Assembly: GCF_020382885.2 (NCBI RefSeq)
Contig: NC_058504.1
Location: 22,247,545 to 22,311,544 of the forward strand
Direction: 5' to 3'
DNA: 64,000 bases
From: Scatophagus argus
Lineage: Eukaryota; Chordata; Actinopteri; Scatophagidae
Shown: positions 23,665 through 37,400 of the stretch, one piece after another
Position numbering within the stretch: the stretch's first letter is position 1
Layout: every line of letters starts with the position of its first letter
The notes under the pieces: generated by a model
Databases searched by the model: none
The model's input: the letters and a program-made list of their open reading frames with translations, nothing else
What the model was told of the DNA's origin: nothing
Translations under genes and position numbers: made by a program

Positions 23665-24186
23665 CTCTTTAGTTTTGTGCTCTTTTGTGAAACAGAGTGT
23701 TGACAGTATGATAAAGGCTTTGACATGATATCATATATTTTTAGATTTTGATTTTTAAAAAAAAAGATAATGATGATCATTGTGGACATTTATCTTCCTC
23801 TGGTGCTGTGATTATACTGGCTTTCAACCTGTCTCAAGATCCTCTTGTTTGATTCTTTTGAGCTTATAATCACAATTAAGCTTTTGTCTATTTATGAGCT
23901 TGTTGATATTTTTGTAGTAATGCAATAAGAAACACACAAAAAGGGGAGAAGCCCTACATTTAACAGCAAACTCCAAACAAACTAAGTAAATAAATAAAAA
24001 TCAAAATGAACAAAGTCACCAGAACTTGGTAACAGGATCTAAATGACAGCATGAAACAGAAGTAAAACAAATAAATCTAAATTGCAGAAAGTATAAGAAC
24101 ATTTTTAGAAGCTGAAAAACATCTTTCTCCTCGAGACTCACCACGTTGCCTCTCTGAAGTGGTCCTACCAGTTTTTGGTTTGGAGA

Positions 24187-24188
<2 letters not shown>

Positions 24189-24229
<41 letters not shown>
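24189..24229. repeat. (GT)n microsatellite
   Basis: About 20 GT units, slightly interrupted at the right by GCGTGTGCG. Confidence 0.93.
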
Positions 24230-25069
24230 GCGTGCCATGAGCATTTTCTCACTTTCATATGTTAAACAGTGTCACATTAGGCTACAGTGTGTATCCATGT
24301 GCAGGCTCTGTGTGTTAAAATGTACCAAAGCCTGTCACAAGCTCCCCCTTTAGAGGCCATGACTTCTTGAAAACGCCACAGTCTGACCACAATCCAGTTC
24401 ACAGAGGCTGCTGGGGCCTCAGTTTAGAAATCCACCTTAATCCCACTGACGCTGCTGGCGCATGCAACTGAGGGTTACATTAAAGACAATAGACACAGCT
24501 GATGTGATAAGAGGTGGAGGACCTGTTCTGTGGATTATCAGCACAGGTTTGTGGCTCGGTTTGACATCAAAGCAGATTGAACCCTTGTCCTGCTGGGAGG
24601 CTAATCTGGGATTAGCCCGTTGCGATCGTGACATGGGACCACTAGGTAACAAGAAGGAGGTGGGCGGGGAGAAAAAGAAGTTTTAGTCAGACAAACATTT
24701 GTCAGAGGCGGACGTTTGGCATCTTAAGCTACAGTAAACAGGTGGAGTGTTGAGTTCAGGCAGAGGTTGAACTAACTTCAGACACACACACGTGCTCACC
24801 TGCTCTTGCTTGCCAGTTTAGGCAGTAAAGTATTCTGGCTGTTTTGGGCTAATAAATGCGAGGTGAAAATTTACTTCGCTTACGGCCTGAACACACTGTT
24901 GTAGGTCCCGGGTTTTTTGTCAACAAACAAGTTGTGTTTACAGTAAATGTTTCTCACCAAAATGCAAACAAGTGTGAACCCACTTATCCAAATGTTGCTC
25001 TATAGCACCTCTAGTGGTCAAAACTCCACAGTGCACTTTTAAGAGCAACTTTGAGATTTTGGCTTTTTT

Positions 25070-25091
25070 GTTGTTGTTGTTGTTGTTGTTG
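25070..25091. repeat. (GTT)n microsatellite
   Basis: Seven TTG units preceded by a short T run. No coding context. Confidence 0.9.
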
Positions 25092-25324
25092 ATTTGAATT
25101 CCTGAATGTGCTGCCATTAATGTTTCACTTCAATTTGCTTTTTGTATTTTGCCCATCTCTTAATACATAATATGGACAAAATAAAACAACTTCTCTAAAT
25201 ATTCTCATTCTTCACAGCACCAGCAAATACAATCTCAAAATTCACTAGAAAATTCAATTAACACCTTGCTGACATTAGGCTTTAATGCAGAACTGCTGGT
25301 GTACAGACTCTGCTGTTGCTGTGT

Positions 25325-25575
25325 ACTGGGGCAGCCGTGGCCCAGAGGTTGGAGAAGCAGCTTGTGATCGGAAGGACGGGCAGGAAAAGTTTGAGTGTGG
25401 TGGAGTGATAATGTCCCCACCCCCCATTAGCTGGCTGATGTGCCCTTGAGCAAGGCACTTAACCCCCAATATATTCTCCCCAGGCGCCTGATGCAGCCCA
25501 CTGCTCCTGTGTGTTTCAATCAGTGATGGGTTAAATTTCCCCGTTTGGGATTAATAAAGTAACTTAAATTAAAAA
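25325..25575 (+). mobile_element. tRNA-derived SINE, degenerate
   Basis: GGGGCAGCCGTGGCCCAGAG near the left end carries an A-box-like TGGCCCAGAGG; the B box expected about 40 bp on is degraded. The body has the widespread fish SINE motif CCCTTGAGCAAGGCACTTAA, and the tail ends in GGGATTAATAAAGTAACTT. The length of about 250 bp fits. The family name is not assigned. Confidence 0.75.
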
Positions 25576-28184
25576 TTAATGCTTAAATTAACTGTCTATT
25601 AATCTACAGTCAGTTGATGAATCTAGTCTATTAGAAGTCGATCATATTTTAATCACAATTTAAACAAATCAGGCAAGACAGCAAAAATCAAGTTTTAACA
25701 TGTGGAATATGAGAAGATTTTCTTTTTGTACTTTGAACATCTCTTGGTTTGGACAGAGAAAATAACAGAGTTTTTGTTTTTAGTGTTTATTTCCTTCTTG
25801 GTACTTTTGTAGTTCACGTTCTGTGTTCTCTTCACATTCATTTCTCACATGTTCTGTGCCACCAGACTCACACAGGATGTTGTGTGCAGTCAGTCCACAT
25901 ACCACAGTTTCACACTGTGCAGATGTATAAATTTAAGGTTGTTCTTCCTGTGTTGCAGCTGAGGGTTATCATTCAAATTTAACAGAATTATCTCTGGATT
26001 CATTTTTCATTTGCATGGTGTGACTCTGCAAACAACCGTGTCAGGGTGGAGTTTCACTAACTCGCCAAACAAAAAACCCTTTGCTAAATATTTCCTGAGC
26101 TGTGCGAAACTGGCAGCAGCAGCACGCAGTCTGATGCTGATGTGGCTTTGAACTGGAACCAGTTGGACCAGTGCGTCTGCTGGACTTCACTGTGCAGTCT
26201 CAGTATTTACTTAATTAACCACCATTTATGTAATGTGAAAAGTAAAACCAGTCCGTCCACATGGTTTTACTTTGGTTTGTTCATTTGAGTAAATGGTCCA
26301 CAACAGGAGAAACAGGCGGCTGAAAAATGAATATCCTCTATGTGTAGACTTTTCAGGAGGGAAGGAAAGTAGCTAAAAGGACAGCCAGCATGTCAGAGTT
26401 TATCCAGAGGTTTCTGAAAGGGTTCCATAAGTCCAAAGAACATTTCAGTCTGAAAGCAGTATAGAAGCCAGCCTACAGTTTGTCTTAGAGGATGTTTATA
26501 CCTTCATTAACATGTGTGATGTGAACACAGTGGGCAGCTCTAAGTACGTCACACTTGGCATTATAATGTGTCCGAGTGACAGCTTGTTATTTGATCTCAT
26601 GCCATAAACACAGAAATGACTGGGACAAATAGACATTATGTTTTTTATACAAAGAAAGAAACAATGTACAACCTTTGCAAGAAGGCCCAAATAATTTTGA
26701 ATTTATCATGCATGGCATTTTACACTCTGTATACTGTTTCTTTCACCAAACAGCTCATAAAATTGCACAGTTTTTGAAGGGAGTCTGGGGACTTTCTCTA
26801 CAGGTGAACAAGCAGAAGCCTTTATCGCTTACTGTTTACTGTATTTGTAAAATTTGACAGGTCAGTAAAATGCTGTTTACTTACTTACTGGTGTTCAATC
26901 AGATGCTAAATATTGGCAGGTGAGATGCACTTTAAACACTGAGCAGACATGCTGGCACGATGATGCAACAACTTCATGTGACAATTATTTACAAGTTATT
27001 TACTGAAATAAGTTATGTAAATTATTATTTACTAAAAGAATGTGGTCACAAGTGGCCCAGGCCACCTAAAAAAAATGGCGATGCAATGATCAGCTCAGTG
27101 TCACATTAAGGGGAACAAAAAGTCAGGTTGCACAAAGTGACTCAGACTGAGCCTGGCAGTCTCTAAATGGCAGATTCCTCGCAGCTCTGTGAAGTCCTCT
27201 TAGCAACAGACAAAACCAGACTCCATTCAAATTCTCTACACACTTTCATCAGCTCTTATGGCAAAGCACTACACACTCAGATCTTCCTTTCACTGTAGTG
27301 ACTCGAGGACATGGAAACTGGCAGCACATTTGTTCTGTCATACATGATCAGTGGAGCTGATGCTGCACCACCAGGGCTTCACGACCTTCACTTTTCCTGT
27401 CTCGTTACTGTTTTTTTTATTCATTACTGGAACCAAGTTCCTTTGATGCATAATCATAACCATTGTCACAGTTTTGTGGACTGGCTTATTCATAATTGTC
27501 CTCTTTCTGTGTTCCAGGAATTAATCAGATCCAAGCTTTTGATGAGTTTGCTTTAAAATATTTTGGAGGTCAAATCTCAAGAGTTGTCATAAATCAGTCC
27601 TGTTTATTGATTTCCAGCACTGGCAGCAGTGATCTAATACACCCGGAGATAGAAGAGAGTGTAGATACCACAGCATCTCGTCTCACGGTTTATATCGCCA
27701 TATATTGTCCATCTCTATCCACGGTTTTGTGACCTAAGAGAGAGATATGCTTGAAATAAAGTACAACACCTTTTACAGAAGACAAAAAAATGTTCATAGC
27801 CACAGTCAAAGCGGGGGCCAAAAGCCAGCATTCTCAGAGGGAAAGACAAGACACCATAATCATTTCAACAGGGCTGTAACAGCAGACGTTGGGAAGGTAT
27901 TTTTTAGGATTTTCATAGTTCTAAGAACCCCCTATAATGATTGTACTCAGTAGCTACAGAACACAATCCAATAATTACTTAACTTTAGATATCCTTTATG
28001 TTTGCACAAATGTTGGTAGAAGTGGGTTCAGGTATTATGCACCTTTTAAAGGCAACAAGCTACAAACTAGAGTCAAAGCGCTCAAACTAGAGTCTTGCCT
28101 GTCTTGGTTGTTTTAAATCTCTGCAATCTGATGATTTTAAGGATTTTGTAAATGTTTTAATTGTATTGTCTTTGCTGATTGCAT

Positions 28185-28285
28185 TCATGTGAATGTTTTT
28201 ATTTTTGTTTGTTCTCAGGCCTCTCTTAGATCCTAATCTCAATGAGACCTCCTGATTAAATAAAGATTATATGCTTCTTAGAATG
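28185..28285 (+). mobile_element. LINE 3' tail fragment
   Basis: TTCTCAGGCCTCTCTTAGAT, then ATCTCAATGAGACCTCCTGA and a TTAAATAAAG end are typical of a fish non-LTR retrotransposon 3' UTR. Only the last hundred bases or so remain, with no coding part. Confidence 0.6.
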
Positions 28286-28704
28286 CTTTTTTGAGGGACT
28301 TTGTTTTTGCTCTTACTTCAGAGTGGGTTGGGCTCCCCACACAAGAGTGATGTAAGGATACCGTGACTGTTGGGGACATAATTACACATCGATTGCTTAA
28401 ACACTTCCTCACATTGTACAAAAGTGAAGCCTAAATATCCCAGACACTGCCAGCAGACATACCATGTCAGGATCACATTAACACTGCAGGAGGCAGTAAC
28501 AACCTGTCATATCACTCGTGAAATAACCGCTAAGTTAAGCAATCCAAACTGTAAGATTAACTGGTGATTTATGAGGTGGGGAGGGGTCTGGTTTGTTGCG
28601 TGTGTTTTCAGCTTGAGTAACCATGTGGGTGCACATTATATACAAATATGTCTGTTTTTCAGCTGAGCAGAGGAAAACACCCCCAGGCTCAGGAAACAGA
28701 CACC

Positions 28705-28708
<4 letters not shown>

Positions 28709-28741
<33 letters not shown>
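28709..28741. repeat. (TG)n microsatellite
   Basis: Sixteen uninterrupted TG units. Confidence 0.95.
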
Positions 28742-28743
<2 letters not shown>

Positions 28744-29085
28744 CTGTTTTTCTATACTTATAAAGATTCAAATTTCCTCCAGAAAAAATAAAAAAGTAGG
28801 ATTGTTTGCAGAATGTTGTCTGTTAAAATTAAAGTTAAATTTTCAGGAGTTAAGAAAATGTCAGTAAGCGTGAACATCAGTGTTCATATTTTATAAATGT
28901 GTGTGTGTGTGGCAGATGCCAGTGTAAACATTCTGTCACGGCCGCCTGTAAAAAGCAGCAGTGTGTTTTTACACTGAACTACCTGCTGGCTCAGTGTCGG
29001 TTTCTGTCGAGCTTGTTGTGCATACGGTTCCCACAGTCAGTTTTCACTGCAGGCTCTTTTGCAGGAACCCTCATTCTACAGTCTC

Positions 29086-29088
<3 letters not shown>

Positions 29089-29118
<30 letters not shown>
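29089..29118. repeat. (CA)n microsatellite
   Basis: Fifteen uninterrupted CA units. Confidence 0.95.
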
Positions 29119-29120
<2 letters not shown>

Positions 29121-29439
29121 GTCACGATTCTTTTTACTCTCTCACTCCTCCTTTTTCAGCCTGAGCTCTCTGACTTCAGTGCATTTCATTTCCTCTACAG
29201 TTTCAGTTAATATCTTTATCTGGTGGAATCATTCATTTTCAGCGTGAAAGAATGTTGAATCACCTTACAACATTTGTACCAAGTTTCCCTCAACCTTGCC
29301 TCATTTAGTTCTGCTGAAAATGACAATTTCCTTCCTTTCCAAATTATAATTTCACCTCACTTAAACTGAACAGGTCTCCCGTTGGTCTTTCTTTGGTGGA
29401 TTTATTTTGGCAGCTCAAGAAAGAAGAACCTTTGTTTCT

Positions 29440-29700
29440 AAAGGACTGATTGCTGAAACGGGTTCTGCTCCGAGGTTTCTGCTGCTCTAAAAGGAATTTT
29501 TTCCTCGCCACTGTCGCCAAGTGCCTGCTCATAGATAGATACTTTATTGATCCCGAGGGAAATTCAGGATGGGGGTTTCATGGGGGTTTTGTTGGATCTC
29601 TCTAAAAATCAAATTAAAGAGTTTGGTTTAGACCTGCTCTAATTGGAAAGTGTCATGAGATAACTTGTTGAGATTTGACGGTATATAAATAAATTGAAAT
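29440..29700 (+). mobile_element. LINE 3'-end fragment with a second repeat inserted
   Basis: CTCGCCACTGTCGCCAAGTG and then GACCTGCTCTAATTGGAAAG and TCATGAGATAACTTGTTG match the 3' UTR of the LINE at 42190-42250 and, inverted, the copy at 21599. Between them, at about 29530-29570, lies ATAGATACTTTATTGATCCC, GAGGGAAATTC, the tail of a different fish retroelement. This copy is shorter and more diverged than the other two. Confidence 0.7.
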
Positions 29701-30049
29701 GAATCGAACTGAAACCAGTTCTTTTAAATGAACTATCAAACTGTACTGTACAGACAGTGTGTACTCCACATCCACAGTAAGGCTGAAAAATCCTCCTGAT
29801 TTCATTTTAGTTGCATAAAATGTTTTTCCGTTGTACAGTAGCAGATAATAGTAAACAAATACTGGTCTGAGTTTTTCCTGTTGGCATGAGTCGGACTTTG
29901 TCTACAGTTTTTCGGACAATAGAGCTTGTTGAGTCCATCGGTGAGAGAAATCACTGTGACTAGCTGTTCAGCTAAGAGAATCAGTGCATGAGAAGAGCCA
30001 AAAAGGCCTGAAATGTATGATATATACTTGCACTCTTGCACAGAACTTT

Positions 30050-30275
30050 GCACAATACCGCAATACCGCTGTAAATATTGTTGTCATCTCTGACACTGTT
30101 CATATCTTTTATTCTGGTTGTTTTATATTTATATAGTGTTGTTTTATATTTATTAGTTAGGTATTTTGTGGGTTATTGGGCTTATACCAGGACCAGGGAA
30201 ACTAATTTCATTCCACCTCATGTTCTACATGTGTGAAATGACAATAAAGCTCCTTGAATCCTTGAATCCTATACC
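30050..30275 (+). mobile_element. Retroelement 3' tail fragment
   Basis: AT-rich stretch containing ATATTTATATAGTGTTG and ending in GTGTGAAATGACAATAAAGC, then CTTGAATCCTTGAATCC, a tail type found on fish LINE 3' ends. The terminal CTTGAATC unit is duplicated, as is usual for these tails. Confidence 0.6.
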
Positions 30276-31269
30276 TGCATATGACAGTCTTGCTTCCTGG
30301 TGGCCACTTGTGGTATTGCAGATAACATTTTTCCCATTTCCCCACATTATAAAAGCAACAACTCTAAAACTTTTGAAAGGACACCAGAGGTAGCACCCCA
30401 AACAAAATAAACTCTGCACCATAAAAAAGATATTTTAAAAGCTAAGGCTGCTGTTTCACTTTAAATTTAATATTTTCCTTATATATTTCAGTAAGACTCA
30501 GTAACCTCATTTCAGTTGGTCACTGCAGTTGTCAACAGATGTCACTTAAATGGGAGGAAATAGTGTTGAGAACGATTTTCAGCTGCCAGTAATCTGCATG
30601 TGGTGCTCGATAGTGAGTATTTCGAGCAGCAGGACTGTGTGGGTGGGACTGAGTGAAAATAAACTACTGTGTCAACCCAGTGCAGTACTGTGGCACACTG
30701 AAGTATTTTTAATAACTTCTGGACAACAGCTGAGCTTTAGATACACAGATGATACTTACTAGCAGTGTCAGTTCATTGTTGTTTTTGGTCTTTAAGTGGA
30801 ATTTGATAGTAGAAAGTATCTTTCTGAGGTTCTAACAGGGTGCTGAGATCACATCCTTTTTACAGAGAGCTGGTCACAGGGAAAAGGGGACAATGAAATG
30901 ACATCACCTGTCATTTATTTAGCCTCACGTTGCCTTTCAGCTCAGTCGGCTCACATGTCCACCCACCTCCCTCCCCTCTGTACTACTGGAAATGTCCCAG
31001 GTTTGGGCAGCAGCAGCTGATTCCAGCAGCATCTATTGTAATCCCAGTGCTTCCTTACATCTTTTACATCGCTACAAAAAGCTTGGCGTCCAGCTCCGCT
31101 CCCTGCTGACAGATATGCATGTAAACAAAGCTTGAAAACAAAAGGCCCCCACCGTTTCTGAACTTCATCCGCGCCATTGTATAACTCTGCTTCCTCAGTG
31201 AATTTGAAACCACAGGCGTACTGTGGCCACAGAGGAGGCACTGAAGTCATTGTAATTTATAACAATATG

Positions 31270-31275
31270 TTTATT
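31270..31275 (-). other. hopx: Poly(A) signal for hopx
   Basis: TTTATT on the plus strand, AATAAA on the hopx strand, about 205 bp after its stop codon. This gives a short 3' UTR. Confidence 0.6.
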
Positions 31276-31480
31276 TCTGTAAACATGGTGGTTATATTGG
31301 CAACAACATACAAACACCTTCACATTCCACACAGTTAAAGTTAAAATAGCTTCATAGATACAAAAAGAGAGATGTACATGTGGCGAGGGGAAGTGAATGA
31401 GGGCGGGGGTGCTCGGGTCAGTTTGTCCAGGAGAAACAAGGTCAGCACAGAGCCTCAGGCTTCATGCAGGTTCTTCATTC

Positions 31481-34400
31481 TCAGTCCAACACTGATCCCA
31501 GTTCAGCTGGAAGACCCTCTGCCTGCCTCCACTTTGCGTTACGCAGCTTGAACCATTTCTGGAGTAAATAAACAGAGAGAAAGGGATGGAGGGAGGTGTT
31601 AAAAACTGGTAACAGGAGATTTTTTTGTTCATGGCTCACAGCTGAGTTTGGCACAAACTGTTGCAGAGCCTGAAACGCGAGCATGATGAGGTAACTGGTC
31701 CGCCTGACATGAATATTCCTGAGAAGTCACACAGATGGAGTTCCAGTATTGTCGAGAGTGATTCAAACAAAACACTGGGTTTCACTGTTACTGTCTCATC
31801 CTCAGGCCAGTGGTTATATTTACATACTCAACAATCATTACACATATACACTGTGTTATTGTATGTATTCAAGGAGGACACAAGAAAAATGTTGCACCAA
31901 TAATGTGTAACTTAAAGACCTGTGACATATTTCAGCTGGTATCTATTACAGTTTGCCGCCAGGTCATTTAGCCAGGCTAAAGACTACTAGTCTCGATCAT
32001 AGTATTACTACAAATGTGTATTTCCATTTGAGTGTAAGGCGACGCCTGCTTGGAAAAAGTCTGTGACTAAGATGATAAGATCTGTATTGACCTCATATCT
32101 GTGCATTAATAAGTTGTAGTCAGAAAATGTTAGCTTGGCATTTTATCTCAGCATATTAGCACGCTAACATGCTCATAAACAACATGTTAATCACAAACTA
32201 ACATGCTATGGTATGACTATGTTGACATGGCTGTAAAAGCTATTAAATTTAGTTTATTTAATCATTTTGCACTTTAGTGTTCTAACATTAGCATGCATCC
32301 ATGTAGCTTAAAGAACTATGAATTTAACATATGCTTACAATTAGCATGTAGCATTTAGGATTCTAGCATTAGCATGTTAATATCCATGCAAATTGAGTAT
32401 GTTGACATTTATCAGGCTACATTTACTTTTTTAGCATGCTGTCATTAGAATGTTACCATTTTCAAAGTACAGTGAAGGTAAAACATTGCATGTTAGGCTG
32501 TTAGTATAATTGCATTGGCACAATATGCCCACATTTGGCACATTAATATAGTTTAACATGCTAATGACAGAATATGACATTTTAATTTGTGTTTTGTGTA
32601 GGATACAAATTATGCTTTTGGAATTTGAACAGCAACTTAATACAGAATTAATATTTTGTTCAGATTAAAATTGAAAAGGTTTCAGAATGATCGGAGTTGA
32701 AAGTGAACATCACTGTGGACATATTATATATTCATACCAGCTGTTTTTAGTTTTGTTTAGCATCTTTTTGGTTTGGGAATTTCTCTAACCACAGCGCAAT
32801 CATCAACACAGAAACCACAAACATGAAGTCTATGATTAAAAGAGAGTCATTAACTCTAACTATGCTGCTGCCATTATCTTCATAAGCACATTACAGTCAC
32901 ATTTCTTCGCGCCTGTAAATGTGGTTCCTGACTCACAGACACAGCAGTGACCCTGGGACTAAATTGTATCAGGGAAACCACAGAGGACCAACGTTTCCAT
33001 TTAGCTTTAACAGAGAATGAAGGCACTGACTGGGTCTGTTTCTCTTAATTCAGTTCCCTGCACAAGCCTTCTGCGCTCTGACCGCTCCACCAGTAACTGC
33101 TACATTCTGACCAGATGATGACTGCGCAGAGTGCCTTGACACACACCCATGACCCGGCGCTTTGCTGTTTGGCGGTTTGTGTTGTCAAGGGATTCACAAC
33201 AGTGCTGACATCATTTCGATAACGCCAAGGAGAAAGGGAGGATTTCAGGACAGAGGCCTTAAGATACAAGACCCTGGCTGGCTGTGTGAAACATGCATCT
33301 GGCAGAAGGGACAGTTTCCACATTTTGTACTGGAAACACATGAGATTCCCATTTTGTACTTATCTGGGTTTGCTCATAAAGAAAGGAGAAATTAATTTAA
33401 AAATTGGCTGTTTGTGCTGTACTCTATGATGCAGGGCTTAAATTTTGGGAGTTACTTGTAGTACATCCTTATATATCCTTTCTTAGCTAAAAACGATCCA
33501 AACCATATAGGTTTAGTCTTCAAAAATGTCATTTCCGCTTCCAGGTTTTGAAATGTAAGCCAGTTGTTTTGTACCTTTTTTTTGTCTTTTTCTCCAAGAG
33601 GAAAAAGTCTTTGAACGTCTTGTAAAAGCATACCACTTCAGAACATTAATGGTGAGATTTATGATCCTGCTGACCCATACAATGGTGCTTGAGTCATTTT
33701 TTTCCCTTTGACTAGCACTGGATTACATAACGAGGCCTTTCAAAGTCAACTCTACCTTCATGTCATTGACCGGAAACAAATAAAATGGTCTATGAAAGGA
33801 GCTCAAAGATGCCACGCAGAGGCTGCAGAATATTGTAACTGTTGTTAATGTGAAAAAGGGAGTGGTAGCTAGGGAGTGTTTCTTCAGCTAAATCTTTTCT
33901 AATGAGAGCTTTGTTAGCAAATCCAAAACACTCAATAGCAGGGGTAGGTAGAAAGAAAAAGAGAGCCAGAAAAAGAAAAGCGCACACACACACACACACA
34001 CACACAAGCTGGAAATGAAGTTGAGTCTTTTGATGAGAGGCCAACCCTTTACCTCACCCCGCACCAGGCTTCCCCTGTCAGGTTGGCCTGGCTTCTCCCA
34101 CCTTTTGTATACAATGAATGGAAACAGTCATGAACACTGGGAGGGGAATTAGGAGGCAGCATAGTGCAGCTTTAGTTGAACAATTATCATAGCCTATCTG
34201 GAGGCAGAAAAAGCTGATTCATAACCCTCAGTAGATGGAGCCCAATAATGAAACACCTCTGCTGTTCTAGTAATGACATGCTGAAGATGGGGCTTGGCAG
34301 TAACAGGATTTAGCCACATCGGATGGTTATCTTTCAAAGTTACAAGCTTTTCCAGATACGAAAATCTTTTTTGTGTTTCTACCTCCAGTTTTGCAGTTCT

Positions 34401-37400
34401 GTATTGTAGCAGAGGGCCACTTGCTCACAGTAACATGTAGGTTTGTTTGTTCATTATATAGACAGTCTGGAAGGTAATAGTTAGACCTACCAATAACCCT
34501 TCAAATCTGTCTTGACATGATACTCAAGTACTTGGATAAGAAAAAAAATTTTTTTTTTTAATTAAAGGTATTACACAACCTGTAAAAACTCTGATGCAGC
34601 TGTGTGAAGTGTTAGAAAATAAGTTAAATGACATCACACTTCACAGTTGCACTATGGGAACAGTATGCTTTATACTAAAGATTAAATGTGAGGATAGCGG
34701 CGTGCGTCTCAGAACTATTTGTTTTATACCAGCGGCCACGATAGGACAGCAGCACATCATGTGAGCAGTTCTCAGCAAAAACTGCAAAAATGGTCTGCAA
34801 TAGTCACACTGACATCACCCCATGTTTCATAGTGCAATGTACATATATTTAGAATATATCACAGACATGACAAAACATCAGATGAAGGGAAGTATTTTTA
34901 CATGCCTCTTACATCTCTCTTTTGCTCTCTCTCTCTGAAAGAAGGTAAAGTAAATCATGTCATCATCATTGTCAACATCACTGATGATTATCAAAGGCAA
35001 ACTCTATGCACACAGACAGGGCTGGCAGCAGCAGTAACACCGTCTGCGTGGATACCACAGACATGCAGGTCAGAACAGTTCAGTAAGGTCGCTGTCACAT
35101 ACAGGCAGGGGTAGGCAGCCTGGGGTGAAAAGGCAATACTAAATTGCTTGACTGGCCCTTTAAGTCTTGAGGCTGAAATGCTTCGTTTCACTCAATAATG
35201 TTGTATGACAGACACTTCTGACCTGTTAAACGAGCTGTGACACCTGTCTCACAGGTGCGATGGAGTCATTCTCAGCAGAAGCATCAGCTTTTGTAGGGTG
35301 CTTTTACTAGAGGTTCAGCACAGAGAAATGTAGATCAACTGGCTTGTGGAAAAACCAGTGACAAGCATGAGTGTGTGCGTGATGTGCAAGAATTACTAAT
35401 GGTTGAAGAGAGCTGATTTTGATCATAACACACACTCCACGCCATGTGACAGCTAAGTTAACCTGTCTGTCAGCCTGTCAAGCACAAACAAGAGCAGACA
35501 TTTGCTTAAGAAACTAAACTGACGTCAACTCAAATGACAGGATTTGCATATAGGGTTTTGCCTCCTAATGAGTACAGCTACGCAAACAGGCCTGTTGTTT
35601 GTCTGACAAATCCTGAATACCTGCTGAGGATATGTTTTTTTTTAATATTCTGTAATGAGACAATCACCTTTTATTCTTCAAAAAGAAGACTGAAATCCTC
35701 AGAGTGCGTTTGCATTGAGCTATAAAGAGGAAAGCTACTTGAGGTGCCTGCATAACTTAGGCGCAATCTCAACGTGTTGGATGTTATCTGCACTCTGAAG
35801 CTTCACATCTGGCTCCTTGTGTGACACACGCACAGACTTTACAGTAGGGCCAAGACATTCCTCAGATAGAGGGGAGGTGGGAGTGTTTACATGTGGGAGA
35901 GATTAAATACCTTAGTAATAATGTGACGTTTTCCAAAATTGTCCACTTTTCTACTTCAGTTGTTGACTATAACAATGCACCTGACAATCGCGGTCTAGTG
36001 GCTCTCTCCCGACTGAGTGGAAGTCATGCTTTTGATGCTTCTGATATGAAAATGATTCATTCGTAAGCGCGAGAGCTGCAACATTCAGACTTTTAATTGA
36101 TGGACAGAAAATTTTAATAATCGTTTAAGTTCTTTCTTAAACATTCCTGTGTTTAAGCCTCTCATTTTGGAACATTTGCTACTTTTCCTTGTATTAACAT
36201 GACTCTATTACAAATTCTAACTTAGAAGGAAAAATAATAAATCTGATTTTAAAAGAATATGTTTTTCCTTAAACCCTGAAGCAATGATAAATGAACATGG
36301 CTGTTGTTTTTCTCTTTCTCACACTTTGGAAGTCTGGTTGAAAGCTCTGCAAAAAGCCAGTGAGCAGACCTTTAGCTAAGATTATTTTGTCAAAGTGTTG
36401 TTCCCCAAATAAAGAATGTTTTTAAATCTACTAGCCGATTGAAACTGTAATTTGTGCTGCAGGTGGTTATCACCGTTAACTGTTAATCTAATCTTAATCT
36501 TCATCTGGCAACTGCTCATTTGATAAATAGTTTCAGCTGTACATTAAACTAAACGCAGCATAACCATGAGCAGAAACCGCAAACACATCACCAGCTACAG
36601 AAACTCAAACAAACAAAAGTGTCATCGCAGTCCCACCCTCACTGTTTGACTGACAGGTGATCTCTCCTTCAAGTGCCCCCTCTAAACCCAGAGTCACCCT
36701 GTTGATGTCAGTGAGAATGAACAACAGTAGCAGGAAACTCAACCCTGACGTGACTTCATCTGGAAAAACAGCCTGGATTTGCTCCAGTGATGATCAATGG
36801 AGCGCTGCTGCCTCTGTGGTCAGTGTTAACACTCTGATCATTTCACTGGACGCTTTTCATACTCTCTCTCTCTCTCTCTCTCTCTCTCGCACACACACAC
36901 ACACACACACACACTCTCTCTCTCTCACACATACACATGCAGAAACACACACACACACATGTGACATGTTTCCATCGGGTTTGGGGACATTACATAGACT
37001 TACATTCATTTCGTGTATGCTTAGCCATAACCGAACCATAACAACAAACATTACATCCAAACCTTAAAGCAAGTCTTCGGGGGGGGGGGGGGCTTGCATT
37101 TTGTCCCCATATGTAAGACGGGTTCCAACAATGTGACTGTGAACAGATTTTTGTCCTCACAATTACAGGAATACACATCCACACACACACTGACCAGGAT
37201 CACTCTGAGTTCTGATTCTGTCCCCGTTTCCATTTCAGTAAAACCCCTGAAATTTGCAGAACTGGAATGTAACAAAGTACATTTAATTAAGTACTGTAGT
37301 TCAGGACACTTTTTTAACTACTTTACTCAAGTATTTTTTTTGCCAACATTACATTATGCTTTTTTTCACAGTGAAACTCTGTCCTTTTTTACTCACTGTC

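Larger units (their letters stand above)
23665..31269. other. Repeat-rich thegl-hopx interval, no gene recognised
   Basis: About 7.6 kb in which I see only microsatellites, a SINE, LINE tails and old repeat remnants, listed separately. Open frames here are short and encode nothing recognisable. The right end holds the 3' end of hopx. Confidence 0.5.

Noticed and set aside
25275-25469. Short minus-strand frames near 25.3 kb
   Set aside because: They lie inside the SINE and have no conserved product.
36657-37067. Open frame of about 136 codons with Ser/Leu and Thr/His repeats
   Set aside because: It is a translation of the (CT)n/(CA)n microsatellite in the hopx intron. Similar His/Thr frames at 24.2, 28.7 and 29.1 kb have the same cause.
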